Assembly: GCA_934476515.1 (NCBI GenBank)
Contig: CAKSNZ010000008.1
Span: forward strand, 7,348 to 71,347
From: an uncultured Ruminococcus sp.
GTDB taxonomy: Bacteria; Bacillota; Clostridia; Oscillospirales; Acutalibacteraceae
DNA: 64,000 nucleotides
Reading direction: 5' to 3'
A model generated the notes under the pieces. It was not told where the DNA came from, did not search any database, and saw nothing but the letters and a program-made list of their open reading frames with translations. This document shows positions 1 through 8,144 of the stretch, one piece after another; positions within the stretch are counted from its first letter, which is position 1; each line of letters opens with the position of its first letter. The translations under genes were made by a program, and so were the position numbers.

Positions 1-86
1 AATTCTCAGATAATTTTCACTATAATTTTAATTATAATTTCTGACAGAGAATTATTCTAAACTATAAAATGAGCATTATAAAGGAA

Positions 87-962
87 TTATCCCTTAACAG
101 CACCGGCAACAACACCTTCGATAATATACTTCTGACAAGCGAAGTAGAAGATGATGATTGGCAAGATACTTACAATGATAAGAGCCATAATAGCACCCAT
201 ATCCGTTTGTCCGTAACTACCGTTTAGGTACTGAATATGAATAGGAATTGTTCTATAGTTTGTACCACTAAAGATTAGGTATGGTAGTAGGTAGTCGTTC
301 CAAATCCACATTGTTTCCAGAATACCAACAGAAATAATTGTTGGCTTCATAATAGGAACAACAACACCGAAATATGTTCTTAGAGGTCCTGCACCGTCAA
401 CACTTGCAGCTTCTTCAACTTCAATAGGAATACCCTTTACGAAGCCGGAGAACATAAAAATTGCAAGACCTGCACCAAATCCCAAATAAACTACCAAAAT
501 ACCAACAGGTGAATTTAGGTGTAGCTTATCAGCTGTCTTTGAAAGAGTGTACATAACCATCTGGAATGGTACAACCATTGAGAATACACAGAAGTAGTAA
601 ATAATCTTACAAATCTTTGAGTTAACTCTTGTAACATACCATGCAGTCATTGATGTACAAAGTAGGATTAGGAATACACCACCGATAGTGATAAATAAAC
701 TTGTTAAAACAACTTTCCAGAAAGAGAAGTTACCAAATGTCATACCTTTAATATAGTTTTGAAAACCATAGAAAGTTTCGGCATTTGGGAAGGCAAATGG
801 GTTGTCACTAATATCTGTCTTAAACTTAAAGGAGTTCATCAAAACAATAAATAGTGGTGACACATAGAAAATTGAAATAACAGAAAATACTACTGTCAAA
901 ATTTTCATACCTAAAGTTTGCTTTTTCTTAGGTTGTTTTTCTTTAGGTTTAACCTTTGCCAT
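87..962 (-). CDS. Carbohydrate ABC transporter permease, MalG type
   Basis: Inner-membrane subunit of a binding-protein-dependent sugar importer. It is 291 aa, the usual length for the family. A Lys/Pro-rich cytoplasmic N-terminus of about 18 residues precedes six predicted membrane segments. The EAA loop that docks the ATPase is visible around residue 182 (VEEAASVDGAG) followed by PIMKPT. Its start codon shares one base with the stop of the upstream permease (TAATG), so the two are translationally coupled. It is the last gene of the binding protein-permease-permease operon. No ATP-binding subunit follows inside the window, so the importer probably borrows a shared MsmX/MsiK-type ATPase encoded elsewhere. 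The sugar cannot be read from the sequence. Confidence 0.93.
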   Translation of the reverse strand: MAKVKPKEKQPKKKQTLGMKILTVVFSVISIFYVSPLFIVLMNSFKFKTDISDNPFAFPNAETFYGFQNYIKGMTFGNFSFWKVVLTSLFITIGGVFLILLCTSMTAWYVTRVNSKICKIIYYFCVFSMVVPFQMVMYTLSKTADKLHLNSPVGILVVYLGFGAGLAIFMFSGFVKGIPIEVEEAASVDGAGPLRTYFGVVVPIMKPTIISVGILETMWIWNDYLLPYLIFSGTNYRTIPIHIQYLNGSYGQTDMGAIMALIIVSILPIIIFYFACQKYIIEGVVAGAVKG

Positions 963-1831
963 TACTGCTGCACCTCCCTCTTTCTAGTGAAGTATAGCTG
1001 AGCAAGAGCAATTACAACAACAATTACGAAGAAGATAACTGCCTCTGCTTGACCAACACCACGAGAGTTAGCATTTGAATAGAAGGTGTTGTAAATATTA
1101 AGTGCCATCATTTCCGTTTGCTTAATGGTTACACCACCACTTGTAATAACACCGGGATCACCGGCAGTTAAAGCTAAGTTCTGGTCAAATAGCTTAAATG
1201 AATTTGTTAGTGTTAGGAATGTACAAATTGTAATTGATGGTGCCATCATAGGAATAGTAACCTTAGTAAGAATTTGTCTTCTGTTAGCACCGTCAATCTT
1301 TGCTGCTTCAAAAAGGTCACTAGGAACACTTTGGAAGCCGGCAATATAAATAATCATCATATAACCTGCTTGTTGCCAACACATCAGAATTACAAGTCCC
1401 CAAAAACCATAAGTACTGTCAAGTGCTAGGTTAGTACCATAGTTGTGTAGGATACCATCAAAAATAAGTTTCCAAATGTAACCAAGGATGATACCACCAA
1501 TTAGGTTAGGAACAAAGAACACTGTTCTAAAGATATTAGAACCTCTAATACCAAGAGTTAGAACATATGCAACTGCAAAAGCAATAAGGTTAATGAGAAC
1601 TATTGAAACAATAACAAATAGAACTGTAAACCAGAATGAATGCATAAAGGCTTCATTTTGGAATGCTTTTACATAGTTATCAAAACCAATCAGTTTAGCA
1701 TCGGTTACTGTATGGAACTTACAGAATGATAGATAAATGCCCTGAAAGAAGGGATAAATAAAACCGATAGCAAAGGCAATTAATGTTGGTAATACGAAAA
1801 TCAGAAAATACTTTTTATGTTTCTTTACCAT
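962..1831 (-). CDS. Carbohydrate ABC transporter permease, MalF type
   Basis: Second membrane subunit of the sugar importer, 289 aa with about six membrane segments and the EAA motif near residue 175 (FEAAKIDGANRRQ). The N-terminus is short, as in CUT1-family permeases that lack the extra periplasmic domain of enteric MalF. The Shine-Dalgarno AGAAAGGTGAGAAA sits just before the ATG. It lies between the lipoprotein gene and the MalG-type permease. The 78-bp gap to the lipoprotein gene holds a strong hairpin that may lower permease expression relative to the binding protein. CUT1 membership is clear; the transported sugar is unknown. Confidence 0.93.
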   Translation of the reverse strand: MVKKHKKYFLIFVLPTLIAFAIGFIYPFFQGIYLSFCKFHTVTDAKLIGFDNYVKAFQNEAFMHSFWFTVLFVIVSIVLINLIAFAVAYVLTLGIRGSNIFRTVFFVPNLIGGIILGYIWKLIFDGILHNYGTNLALDSTYGFWGLVILMCWQQAGYMMIIYIAGFQSVPSDLFEAAKIDGANRRQILTKVTIPMMAPSITICTFLTLTNSFKLFDQNLALTAGDPGVITSGGVTIKQTEMMALNIYNTFYSNANSRGVGQAEAVIFFVIVVVIALAQLYFTRKREVQQ

Positions 1832-1861
1832 TTTCTCACCTTTCTTCTTAATTTAAAATTA

Positions 1862-1883
1862 TAGGGGGCGAATCCGCCCCCTA
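1862..1883 (-). terminator. Intercistronic hairpin between binding protein and permeases
   Basis: A perfect 9-bp inverted repeat (TAGGGGGCG, loop AATC, CGCCCCCTA) lies 26 bp after the stop of the lipoprotein gene. It is very GC-rich for this genome. The tail on the transcribed strand is A/T-rich but not a clean U-run. It is probably a partial terminator or an mRNA-stabilising stem that raises the binding-protein:permease ratio. Confidence 0.7.
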
Positions 1884-1909
1884 ACTAAGTTTAATAATTA
1901 AAGGATAAA

Positions 1910-3238
1910 TTAGCCGTTAGCCTTTGCGTATTCTGTCTTCCAACCGTCAACGAAAGCCTTAACAACGTCATCCCACTTACCTGTACCGGCAGCATACTGT
2001 GTTAGAGCTGTACCAACACCGTCCTTCCAGTCTTCACTAGGCATTGTTGTAAAGTTCCAAGAAACAGCTTCTTTACCGTCAGCCACATACTTGTCAGCAA
2101 TCTTAACTAGAGCATTTGTAGCTTCCTTAGCATCCTTAAATGGGATTACAAAGCCCATATCGGTAGACATTGCAGAAGTACCCTTGTCAGATGTTACACA
2201 CCAGTTCATAAAGTCTAAAGTGGCCTTCTGATCCTCTTCAGAAGCGTTGTTGTTTACACACCAGTAGTTTTCAGAACCTGTGCATAGGCCCTGATTTTCT
2301 TCACCGTCAGCACCGATGTAAATAGGTAGCATACCCATTTCGTCGTCCTTTAGGCCACCCTTCTTGATAGCGTCATATTCCCAAGTACCGTTCTGGAAGA
2401 ATACTGCCTGACCCTTAATGAATTCTGTTTCTGAGTCAGTAGCTGTCTTGCTAGCAAGAGAAGTAGGAGCACATGTTGAATCTGTGATATATAGGTCGAA
2501 AATCTTCTTGTAGTTATCTAGGTAAGTACCCTTGATAGCATCTGTAGAAGTAATGTTGTCCTTCTTGTATTCATAGTAGATAGGCATATTTGCTAAGTGA
2601 GTCTTAAATCTCCAGTCAGATGAGCCATCCATACCTGCTGAAGTGAATGCACCCTTAACACCTAACTTAGCTTTGTTCTTCTGGATTTCATCAGCAACAG
2701 TCTTTAGCTTATCAAAGCTGTTGATGTCTTCAATCTTCTTAACTGTAGCAAATGAAGAATCACAATACTTCTGAAGTAGAGTCTTGTTGTAAATGATACC
2801 ATATGACTCAATAACATAAGCAATACCGGATACACTGTCGCCGTCCTTTAGTGCAAATGAATCGCTTGTTAACTGCTTGTAAATGTCAGAATCTTTAAGA
2901 TCTAGACAATAGTCTTTCCAGTTCTTTAGACCAACAGGACCGTTAACCTGGAATAGTGTAGGAGCATTGTCCTTATCCATTGCAGATGTAAGAGTTTCTT
3001 CATACTTACCTTCGGCAGCAGTCTGAACCTTAACCTTAACACCTGTTTCCTTTGTGTATTCCTTAGCTAACTTCTGCCAAGCCTGATCCTGTTCAGGCTT
3101 AAAGTTTAGATAATAAACCTGACCTTTAGCACCGTCCTTATCGTTGGAACTTGAAGTGTTACAACCTGCTAAACAAGTAGCTGCCATCATACCTGCCACG
3201 CCGGCAACTACGATTCTCTTCACTGTTTCTTTTTTCAT
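1910..3238 (-). CDS. Sugar ABC transporter substrate-binding lipoprotein
   Basis: Extracellular solute-binding protein family 1, the ligand-capturing subunit of the sugar importer. The signal peptide is Lys/Arg-rich and ends in a lipobox LAGC, with the lipidated Cys at residue 26. A Ser/Asn/Asp-rich linker follows, then a mature domain of about 410 residues, normal for the family. The frame can be extended to a GTG at 3247, but that GTG lies inside the Shine-Dalgarno AAAGGTG. The ATG at 3238 has ideal 8-nt spacing, so I take it as the start. It is the first gene of the operon. The GC-richer codons than neighbours fit high expression. The sugar is not identifiable from sequence alone. Confidence 0.93.
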   Translation of the reverse strand: MKKETVKRIVVAGVAGMMAATCLAGCNTSSSNDKDGAKGQVYYLNFKPEQDQAWQKLAKEYTKETGVKVKVQTAAEGKYEETLTSAMDKDNAPTLFQVNGPVGLKNWKDYCLDLKDSDIYKQLTSDSFALKDGDSVSGIAYVIESYGIIYNKTLLQKYCDSSFATVKKIEDINSFDKLKTVADEIQKNKAKLGVKGAFTSAGMDGSSDWRFKTHLANMPIYYEYKKDNITSTDAIKGTYLDNYKKIFDLYITDSTCAPTSLASKTATDSETEFIKGQAVFFQNGTWEYDAIKKGGLKDDEMGMLPIYIGADGEENQGLCTGSENYWCVNNNASEEDQKATLDFMNWCVTSDKGTSAMSTDMGFVIPFKDAKEATNALVKIADKYVADGKEAVSWNFTTMPSEDWKDGVGTALTQYAAGTGKWDDVVKAFVDGWKTEYAKANG

Positions 3239-3287
3239 TTTTTTCACCTTTGTCCTTAAAAATTTTTCGCCTTATCAGAAGACGAAT

Positions 3288-3306
3288 TTGAGGAGTGTCT
3301 CCTCAA
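3288..3306 (-). promoter_or_regulatory. 5' leader hairpin of the binding-protein gene
   Basis: A perfect 8-bp stem with a 3-nt loop (TTGAGGAG-ACA-CTCCTCAA on the transcribed strand) lies about 50 nt before the start codon, downstream of the candidate promoter. The 5' arm holds a GAGGAG, which could act as a standby or decoy ribosome site. It may equally just protect the mRNA 5' end. Confidence 0.5.
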
Positions 3307-3318
3307 CCTCACAAGTGC

Positions 3319-3347
3319 AGTTTAACACACTTTTTATAAAAATACAA
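3319..3347 (-). promoter_or_regulatory. Candidate sigma-A promoter of the sugar importer operon
   Basis: TTGTAT, 17 bp, TAAACT on the minus strand. The -10 box matches at four of six positions. It is correctly placed upstream of the leader hairpin. Confidence 0.4.
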
Positions 3348-3531
3348 TAGTTTTGATTAATATTTTTTTATAAAATATGTGTAATTTAATTTACAGACTG
3401 TTACAGATGTTCGCAATATATTCAAAATTTTTTAAAAATTATTAATAATTTTATTCAGTTATTTTGTGGTAAGCACTGAGTTTTTACGGTATTTTGTTCT
3501 TTTAAAGAATATAACAATTTTGATTTATTTA

Positions 3532-3561
3532 TTGCAAATTCAACTACTGTTGTGGTACTAT
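3532..3561 (+). promoter_or_regulatory. Candidate sigma-A promoter of the DUF624 gene
   Basis: TTGCAA, 18 bp, TACTAT, about 30 bp before the start codon at 3591. Confidence 0.45.
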
Positions 3562-3590
3562 AAAAAAGAAAAATTTTAAGGAATGATTGA

Positions 3591-4436
3591 ATGAAAAGTT
3601 TTAAAAACTCTGCTTTTGCAAGATTTTTCACTAATTTCCCAAAAATTATGTTTGCAAATCTTTTATATACTATTCCCTCAACCATATGTTTTGCTATATT
3701 TGGTTTGATAGGTTACTTAACTGGTTTTCAAAATGTAATAGTTTGGTTTTTAGGAATTATACCGGCTTATCCTCTATATGCCGGACTTGTAATGGTAATT
3801 AGGAAAATCGCTATTGAAAAGAAAGATATTAATGTACTTGATACATTTAAAACTTCAGTAAAAGATAATTGGAAAACATTTTTAATTAACGGTATAATCA
3901 CTTACCTTATTGTTACACTTTCAGTTTTCGCAATTCTTTACTACTATTCAATGGCTTCTGTCAGTGCAGTTTACAGTGCATTGCTTACACTATACTTATT
4001 CTTTAGTGCAATGTTAGTGGCAACAATGTTCTATGTTCCTATGATGAACATTACATATGATATTAAACTACTTCAAGTCTACAAGAACTCATTTATCCTA
4101 GTATTTGGCAAGATTTTAAGAAGTATTTTGACTTTACTGGCAGTTGCAGTACCTACTGCTGTAGCATTCTTTGCAATTATGCTAACAAGCAATGTATGGC
4201 TACTGATTTCAGGTATTTTGGTTTCACTTATTTATCCACTATTCTATACTTACATTGTTGTTTCTATTATCTCAAAGCCATTGCAAGAGGCAGTTGGTTC
4301 TTTCACTAAGAAAGATGACAGATATGTTGTACTACCTAAAGAAAGAGATATTGAAAAAGAAAAGAAACTTATGGACGAAAATAAAGACAGTGAATATGTA
4401 TTTGTTAACGGTAGAATGATTAAGAAAGATAAATAA
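3591..4436 (+). CDS. DUF624 (YesL-like) membrane protein
   Basis: A 281-aa polytopic membrane protein with six likely membrane segments. The conserved N-terminal region (NLLYTIPS near residue 25, then P..PLYAGL near residue 63) and the spacing of helices fit the DUF624/YesL family. That family is habitually encoded beside carbohydrate ABC importers, as here, where it is divergent from one. The C-terminal 40 residues are charged and cytoplasmic. The start has a Shine-Dalgarno AAGGAATG. Molecular function is unknown; the neighbourhood suggests a role in assembly or regulation of the adjacent sugar transporter. It is somewhat longer than most family members (about 210 aa). Confidence 0.75.
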   Translation: MKSFKNSAFARFFTNFPKIMFANLLYTIPSTICFAIFGLIGYLTGFQNVIVWFLGIIPAYPLYAGLVMVIRKIAIEKKDINVLDTFKTSVKDNWKTFLINGIITYLIVTLSVFAILYYYSMASVSAVYSALLTLYLFFSAMLVATMFYVPMMNITYDIKLLQVYKNSFILVFGKILRSILTLLAVAVPTAVAFFAIMLTSNVWLLISGILVSLIYPLFYTYIVVSIISKPLQEAVGSFTKKDDRYVVLPKERDIEKEKKLMDENKDSEYVFVNGRMIKKDK

Positions 4437-4480
4437 CTTATCTGTAAATTTTAGTTTAAAAATTAAAAATCACTAATAAT

Positions 4481-4507
4481 AAAGCTCCCTATTATGGGAG
4501 CTTTTGT
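4481..4507 (+). terminator. Rho-independent terminator after the DUF624 gene
   Basis: AAAGCTCCC, loop TATTAT, GGGAGCTTTTGTT. It lies between convergent genes, and the minus strand also has a T-rich tail (TTTATTATT), so it may serve both directions. Confidence 0.8.
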
Positions 4508-4529
4508 TATATCTAAATTCTGCATTTTA

Positions 4530-6185
4530 TTAGCAAATCTTGTTTCTGTCAATTTCTCTGATGTCTGTTCTTTTGATTTTTCCGCTGATTGTCTTTGGCA
4601 TTTCGTCAATAAACTCCAGGTGCTGAATGTGCTTGTAGGATGCTACTCGGCTGTTTACAAAGGTTTTCAGCTCTTTTTTCAGTTCTCTGCTCTCTGTGTA
4701 GCCCTCTGCAAGGTGAACGGTTGCCTTGATTGCCTGACCTCTTGACTCGTCAGGTACACCGATAACTGCACATTCCATAACAGCAGGGTGCTTCATCAGT
4801 ACATTTTCTATCTCAAAAGGTCCTACTCTAAAGCCTCTTGTCTTGATAAGGTCGTCAATTCTGCCAACATACCAGTAATATCCGTCCTCGTCCTTGTAGG
4901 CTGTGTCCCCTGTGTGATAAACGCCGTTTCTCCAAACCTTTTCGTACAGCTTTTCGTCACCGCAGTAGCCCATAAAGATGCCGTGCTGATTTTCCTGTGG
5001 GGCAACTACAATTTCGCCAACCTCGTTTGCAGGCATCTCGTTACCGCTGTCGTCAACAATCATTGTGTTGTAAAGTGGTGTTGGTTTGCCCAAAGCACCA
5101 ACCTTTTCCTCACTCCCCACAAGGTTGCCAAGCATTAGTACAGACTCTGTCTGACCGAAGCCCTCCATAAGTCTTAGTCCTGTCTGCTCAAAAACCTTTT
5201 TGAATACAACAGGGTTAAGTGCCTCGCCTGCTGTGGTGATGTGCTTTAATGAAGAAAGGTCGTAATTATTCATTCCACGCTTGATGAAATAGCGGTAAAC
5301 TGTTGGCGGTGCGCAGAAAGATGTAACCTTGTACTTTTCCATAACTCTCAACAGCTTGTCAGGTGAGAAATGGTCGAAGTCGTAAACCATAACACCGCAA
5401 CCGCAAAGCCATTGACCGTAAATTTTGCCCCAGGAAGCCTTACCCCAGCCTGTTTCCGCAACTGTGAGGTGAAGTCCCTTTTCCTTTACATCCTGCCAAA
5501 ACTTTGCTGTGATTATGTGGGAAAGTGTGTAGGTGTGGTCGTGCATAACAGCCTTTGGGTAGCCTGTTGTACCTGATGTAAAGTATATGAGCATTGGCTC
5601 CTTAGCAAGGGTTTCAACTCTTTCAAAGTTGTCGTCAGCCTTTCCAATTTCATCTGTAAAATTAACAGCGCCCTCCACATCTCTGCGTACAACAAAAACC
5701 TTTTCAAGAATCGGTCTTTCCTTTGATGCCTTAACTAAAGTTTCCGCTGTGTCACCGTCAGGTGTGGAAACTGCAAAGCGAATATCCGCTGTGTCAACTC
5801 TGTATGTGATGTCGTCAAAGGTGAGCATATTTGTTGCAGGGATAACGATAGCGCCCAGCTTGTGAAGTGCGGGAACAATGTACCAGTATTCATAATTCCT
5901 TTTAAGAATTACAATCACTCTGTCGCCCTTTTTAACACCCTGATTTTTAAAGGCATTTGCCGCCTTATTGCTAAGTCTTTTTATGTCGGCAAAGGTAAAT
6001 GTCTTGTGAAGATGGTCGGGGTTTGTCCACTCCATAGCAATGTCGTTTGGTGCAAGCTCCCCCATTTTATCCACAACATCATAGCCAAAGTTGTAGTTTT
6101 CGGGATAATCAAGCTGAAAACTGTTCAGCACTCCATTTTCGTCCAAGGTATAGTTACAAAAATCATTAAACAACTGCATAATCAT
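4530..6185 (-). CDS. AMP-forming acyl-CoA synthetase (acetyl/medium-chain type)
   Basis: Adenylate-forming ligase that would activate a carboxylic acid to its acyl-CoA through an acyl-adenylate. It is 551 aa, full length for the ANL superfamily. Visible motifs are the P-loop-like A3 segment YFTSGTTGYPKAV near residue 205, the A5 segment GFGQTES near residue 343, the A7 segment YHTGDTA near residue 423, and the C-terminal catalytic Lys in KTISGKIKR near residue 537. It resembles the acyl-CoA synthetase medium-chain (ACSM) branch rather than classical acetyl-CoA synthetase, which is about 650 aa. The gene stands alone. Its base composition is visibly richer in GC than the flanking genes. The start has AAGGAG at 7-nt spacing. 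The substrate is not defined. Confidence 0.85.
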   Translation of the reverse strand: MIMQLFNDFCNYTLDENGVLNSFQLDYPENYNFGYDVVDKMGELAPNDIAMEWTNPDHLHKTFTFADIKRLSNKAANAFKNQGVKKGDRVIVILKRNYEYWYIVPALHKLGAIVIPATNMLTFDDITYRVDTADIRFAVSTPDGDTAETLVKASKERPILEKVFVVRRDVEGAVNFTDEIGKADDNFERVETLAKEPMLIYFTSGTTGYPKAVMHDHTYTLSHIITAKFWQDVKEKGLHLTVAETGWGKASWGKIYGQWLCGCGVMVYDFDHFSPDKLLRVMEKYKVTSFCAPPTVYRYFIKRGMNNYDLSSLKHITTAGEALNPVVFKKVFEQTGLRLMEGFGQTESVLMLGNLVGSEEKVGALGKPTPLYNTMIVDDSGNEMPANEVGEIVVAPQENQHGIFMGYCGDEKLYEKVWRNGVYHTGDTAYKDEDGYYWYVGRIDDLIKTRGFRVGPFEIENVLMKHPAVMECAVIGVPDESRGQAIKATVHLAEGYTESRELKKELKTFVNSRVASYKHIQHLEFIDEMPKTISGKIKRTDIREIDRNKIC

Positions 6186-6326
6186 TCTCCTTAAATTTTA
6201 AATTCTGAAATCACTCTTTTATTTTTACAATTATATTGTACGAAAGGGATAATACTTTTACAATCCGACATACAATGCAAATGTAATAATTTTTGAATAA
6301 GTTAATGCAGATTATGCATAAATAAC

Positions 6327-6352
6327 AAAGGCTCCCCTTTTGGGAGCTTTTG
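6327..6352 (-). terminator. Terminator after the small Cys protein gene
   Basis: Inverted repeat GCTCCC/GGGAGC with flanking A/T pairs, followed on the minus strand by TTTGTTATTT. It resembles the hairpin at 4481 (same GCTCCC stem), so the acyl-CoA synthetase gene lies between two similar terminators. Confidence 0.65.
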
Positions 6353-6382
6353 TGTTATATTTAGTTTTAAAAATTAAATTTA

Positions 6383-6574
6383 TTAATAAAAATCATCATC
6401 ATTTCTTAAATTAGGTGGAAGGTACTGATACATTTGGTCATAATTATCCAACTCATTTTCGCTTATTGTTTCTGCCGGAATAAGACCTGTACAATCATAT
6501 GCTGAGCAGGTGCTATATTCTAAATCTAAATCAGAGTCCATATCAGGTTCTTCAATAAATCTATTTTTTATCAT
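6383..6574 (-). CDS. Small acidic protein with CSAYDCTGLIP motif, function unknown
   Basis: A 63-aa protein, strongly acidic (many Asp/Glu), with two Cys in a CSAYDCTGLIP core around residues 23-33. I recall similar short proteins with an xDCTGLIP core in sporulating Clostridia, but no function is established to my knowledge. The start is firm: GAGGTGA at proper spacing before the ATG at 6574. That Shine-Dalgarno is the 3' arm of a 14-bp hairpin that also follows the stop of the upstream gene, so expression may be restrained by RNA structure. The gene ends in its own terminator. No membrane segment or signal peptide is visible. Confidence 0.7.
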   Translation of the reverse strand: MIKNRFIEEPDMDSDLDLEYSTCSAYDCTGLIPAETISENELDNYDQMYQYLPPNLRNDDDFY

Positions 6575-6577
6575 AAA

Positions 6578-6612
6578 AAATCACCTCACACTTATTTTGT
6601 GCAAAGTGATTT
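6578..6612 (-). promoter_or_regulatory. Terminator-like hairpin that buries the Shine-Dalgarno of the small Cys protein
   Basis: On the minus-strand RNA the arms AAATCACTTTGCAC and GTGTGAGGTGATTT pair over all 14 positions, counting G-U wobbles, around a 7-nt loop. The structure starts 4 nt after the stop of the GT39-like gene. It ends in a run of six U, the first three of them in the stem, which leads straight into the ATG of the next ORF. It therefore looks like an intrinsic terminator whose 3' arm is also the ribosome-binding site. Confidence 0.65.
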
Positions 6613-6615
6613 AAA

Positions 6616-8127
6616 TTATAAATTATTTAGCAAATAATATTTCGAATTTTGTTTTACAATGTTATATTTATTTAATTGGTCTTTGTTTTTATCATACTGT
6701 TTCTTTGATATTAAAAGTACAGATTCTCTACTTTCCTTAGTGAAGCTATCTATTCCACCATCCTTACAACGCCAATCACCATATAATTCTGCAACTAGAA
6801 TATCTGCTTGCTCCCACTTAGATAAATCTGTATAACTATTACTATCTTTTAAAATATAAGCACTTGTATCACTATATATTTCTCTATCTTGTGATAACTC
6901 TATAATAGCAGACTGTTCATCATTTATTGATGGATTGAATACATTACTCATAAAATAGCTACGGATTCCTACAGCAGAAAATACACCAAATATACCTATA
7001 ACCAAAGCATATGTTATTATTGTTTCTAATTTATATAATTTGTTTTTCTTAATAAAATCTTTTGAAAATTTAATCACCTTTTCAATTAATATAGAAGCAA
7101 CAATTATCATTGTTATAAATGTAGGATAATAATACCACGACAATGTAGATTTAGATAAATTATATATAACAAAATTAATAAAAATACATAAACCAAATAG
7201 AATAAAATCATGTCTTTTAATTATGCTCACATTAATTTTTTTAGAAACGAATAAGTAAATACTACATATAATAATTATTGCCTCAATCATAATTATTGGT
7301 TTATAGGTTAACATATATTTTAGGAAATAAAACATTCCATTTGCATTTTTAGAACTATCACTAACTCTATTAACAACATCAACGCCAAACATACTTCCTA
7401 AAAAACTCAAACCATCGTTACAATACCTTAATACTGCCCATATAGCTACCAATCCAAAAGTTGAAAAAAACATAGTAACATAATTAATAAATTTAAGTTT
7501 CTTTATTATACCTGATAAAACAACGTAAAGTACAATAATACCTAGAATACTAAACGCGTGAAAACTTTTACTTAAAAACGCTAAAGAAAACATTAAACCG
7601 CTTAAATATAAATATATTATTTTTCTTTCTGAATAATATAAAAATATTGTAGATAGTACAAAAAATAACAAAAATAAAGCATCAGCATCACCGCTTCTAT
7701 AGCAATGTTGAACTATTATATCATTAAATAATTGAAATAAAATCATAAAGCTGATTGTAGCTTTATATCCATACTGTTTATGCAAGAAAATACTAACGGA
7801 AAAAAATGTTAACAAAGACGCAATAACCGACGGCAATCTAAATGCGAATAAATTATAACCAAATACAGAAAACGATATAGCTTCAGTCCAAAAACTTAAA
7901 GGGGGCTTCAAATTCCACAAATCCGGTGTATAGTTAAATGTATTAATCATATAATTATCATTTTTCAACATTTCATATGCACTAATACCGTGTCTTGCCT
8001 CGTCCCAATTTTCTACCGAATTATTGCCAAGATTATAAAATAATAAAAAACATATAGAAAATGAAAGTAATGCGTATATTCCATAAACTACATAATTATA
8101 TTTTATTTTTGATTTTTCATTTCTCAT
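6616..8127 (-). CDS. GT39/ArnT-like membrane glycosyltransferase
   Basis: Polytopic membrane protein of 503 aa with about ten membrane segments. It is of the dolichyl-phosphate-mannose protein mannosyltransferase / ArnT superfamily, which transfers sugar from a polyprenyl-phosphate carrier on the outer face of the membrane. The diagnostic first extracytoplasmic loop has WDEARHG near residue 36 and LKPPL near residue 69, supplying the catalytic acidic residue. The longest frame starts at a GTG at 8142, but a GGAG 7 nt before the ATG at 8127 favours that start. It follows ispF by 17 bp and is probably co-transcribed with the isoprenoid genes, a reasonable link because the donor carrier is a polyprenol. 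AT-richer than its neighbours. Acceptor unknown. Confidence 0.8.
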   Translation of the reverse strand: MRNEKSKIKYNYVVYGIYALLSFSICFLLFYNLGNNSVENWDEARHGISAYEMLKNDNYMINTFNYTPDLWNLKPPLSFWTEAISFSVFGYNLFAFRLPSVIASLLTFFSVSIFLHKQYGYKATISFMILFQLFNDIIVQHCYRSGDADALFLLFFVLSTIFLYYSERKIIYLYLSGLMFSLAFLSKSFHAFSILGIIVLYVVLSGIIKKLKFINYVTMFFSTFGLVAIWAVLRYCNDGLSFLGSMFGVDVVNRVSDSSKNANGMFYFLKYMLTYKPIIMIEAIIIICSIYLFVSKKINVSIIKRHDFILFGLCIFINFVIYNLSKSTLSWYYYPTFITMIIVASILIEKVIKFSKDFIKKNKLYKLETIITYALVIGIFGVFSAVGIRSYFMSNVFNPSINDEQSAIIELSQDREIYSDTSAYILKDSNSYTDLSKWEQADILVAELYGDWRCKDGGIDSFTKESRESVLLISKKQYDKNKDQLNKYNIVKQNSKYYLLNNL

Positions 8128-8144
8128 GTTATAACTCCACACTC

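Larger units (their letters stand above)
3239..3590. other. Divergent intergenic region (352 bp)
   Basis: Lies between the sugar importer (leftward) and the DUF624 gene (rightward). It holds the importer's leader hairpin and promoter at its left side and a rightward promoter at 3532-3561. The middle, about 3350-3530, is very AT-rich. I saw no ORF, riboswitch or clear catabolite-repression box in it. Confidence 0.6.

Noticed and set aside
1..53. Inverted repeat AATTCTC...GAGAATT with an AT-rich palindrome between, downstream of the last sugar-permease gene
   Set aside because: Almost entirely A/T, imperfect and without a U-tract. At the window edge it could be a weak terminator but cannot be supported.
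3144..3350. Plus-strand ORFs antisense to the sugar-binding protein, permease, ClpC, IspF/DpaB and metY genes (for example 3144-3350, 10233-10593, 60260-60664)
   Set aside because: All lie fully within confident minus-strand genes and show no ribosome site, domain or independent promoter.
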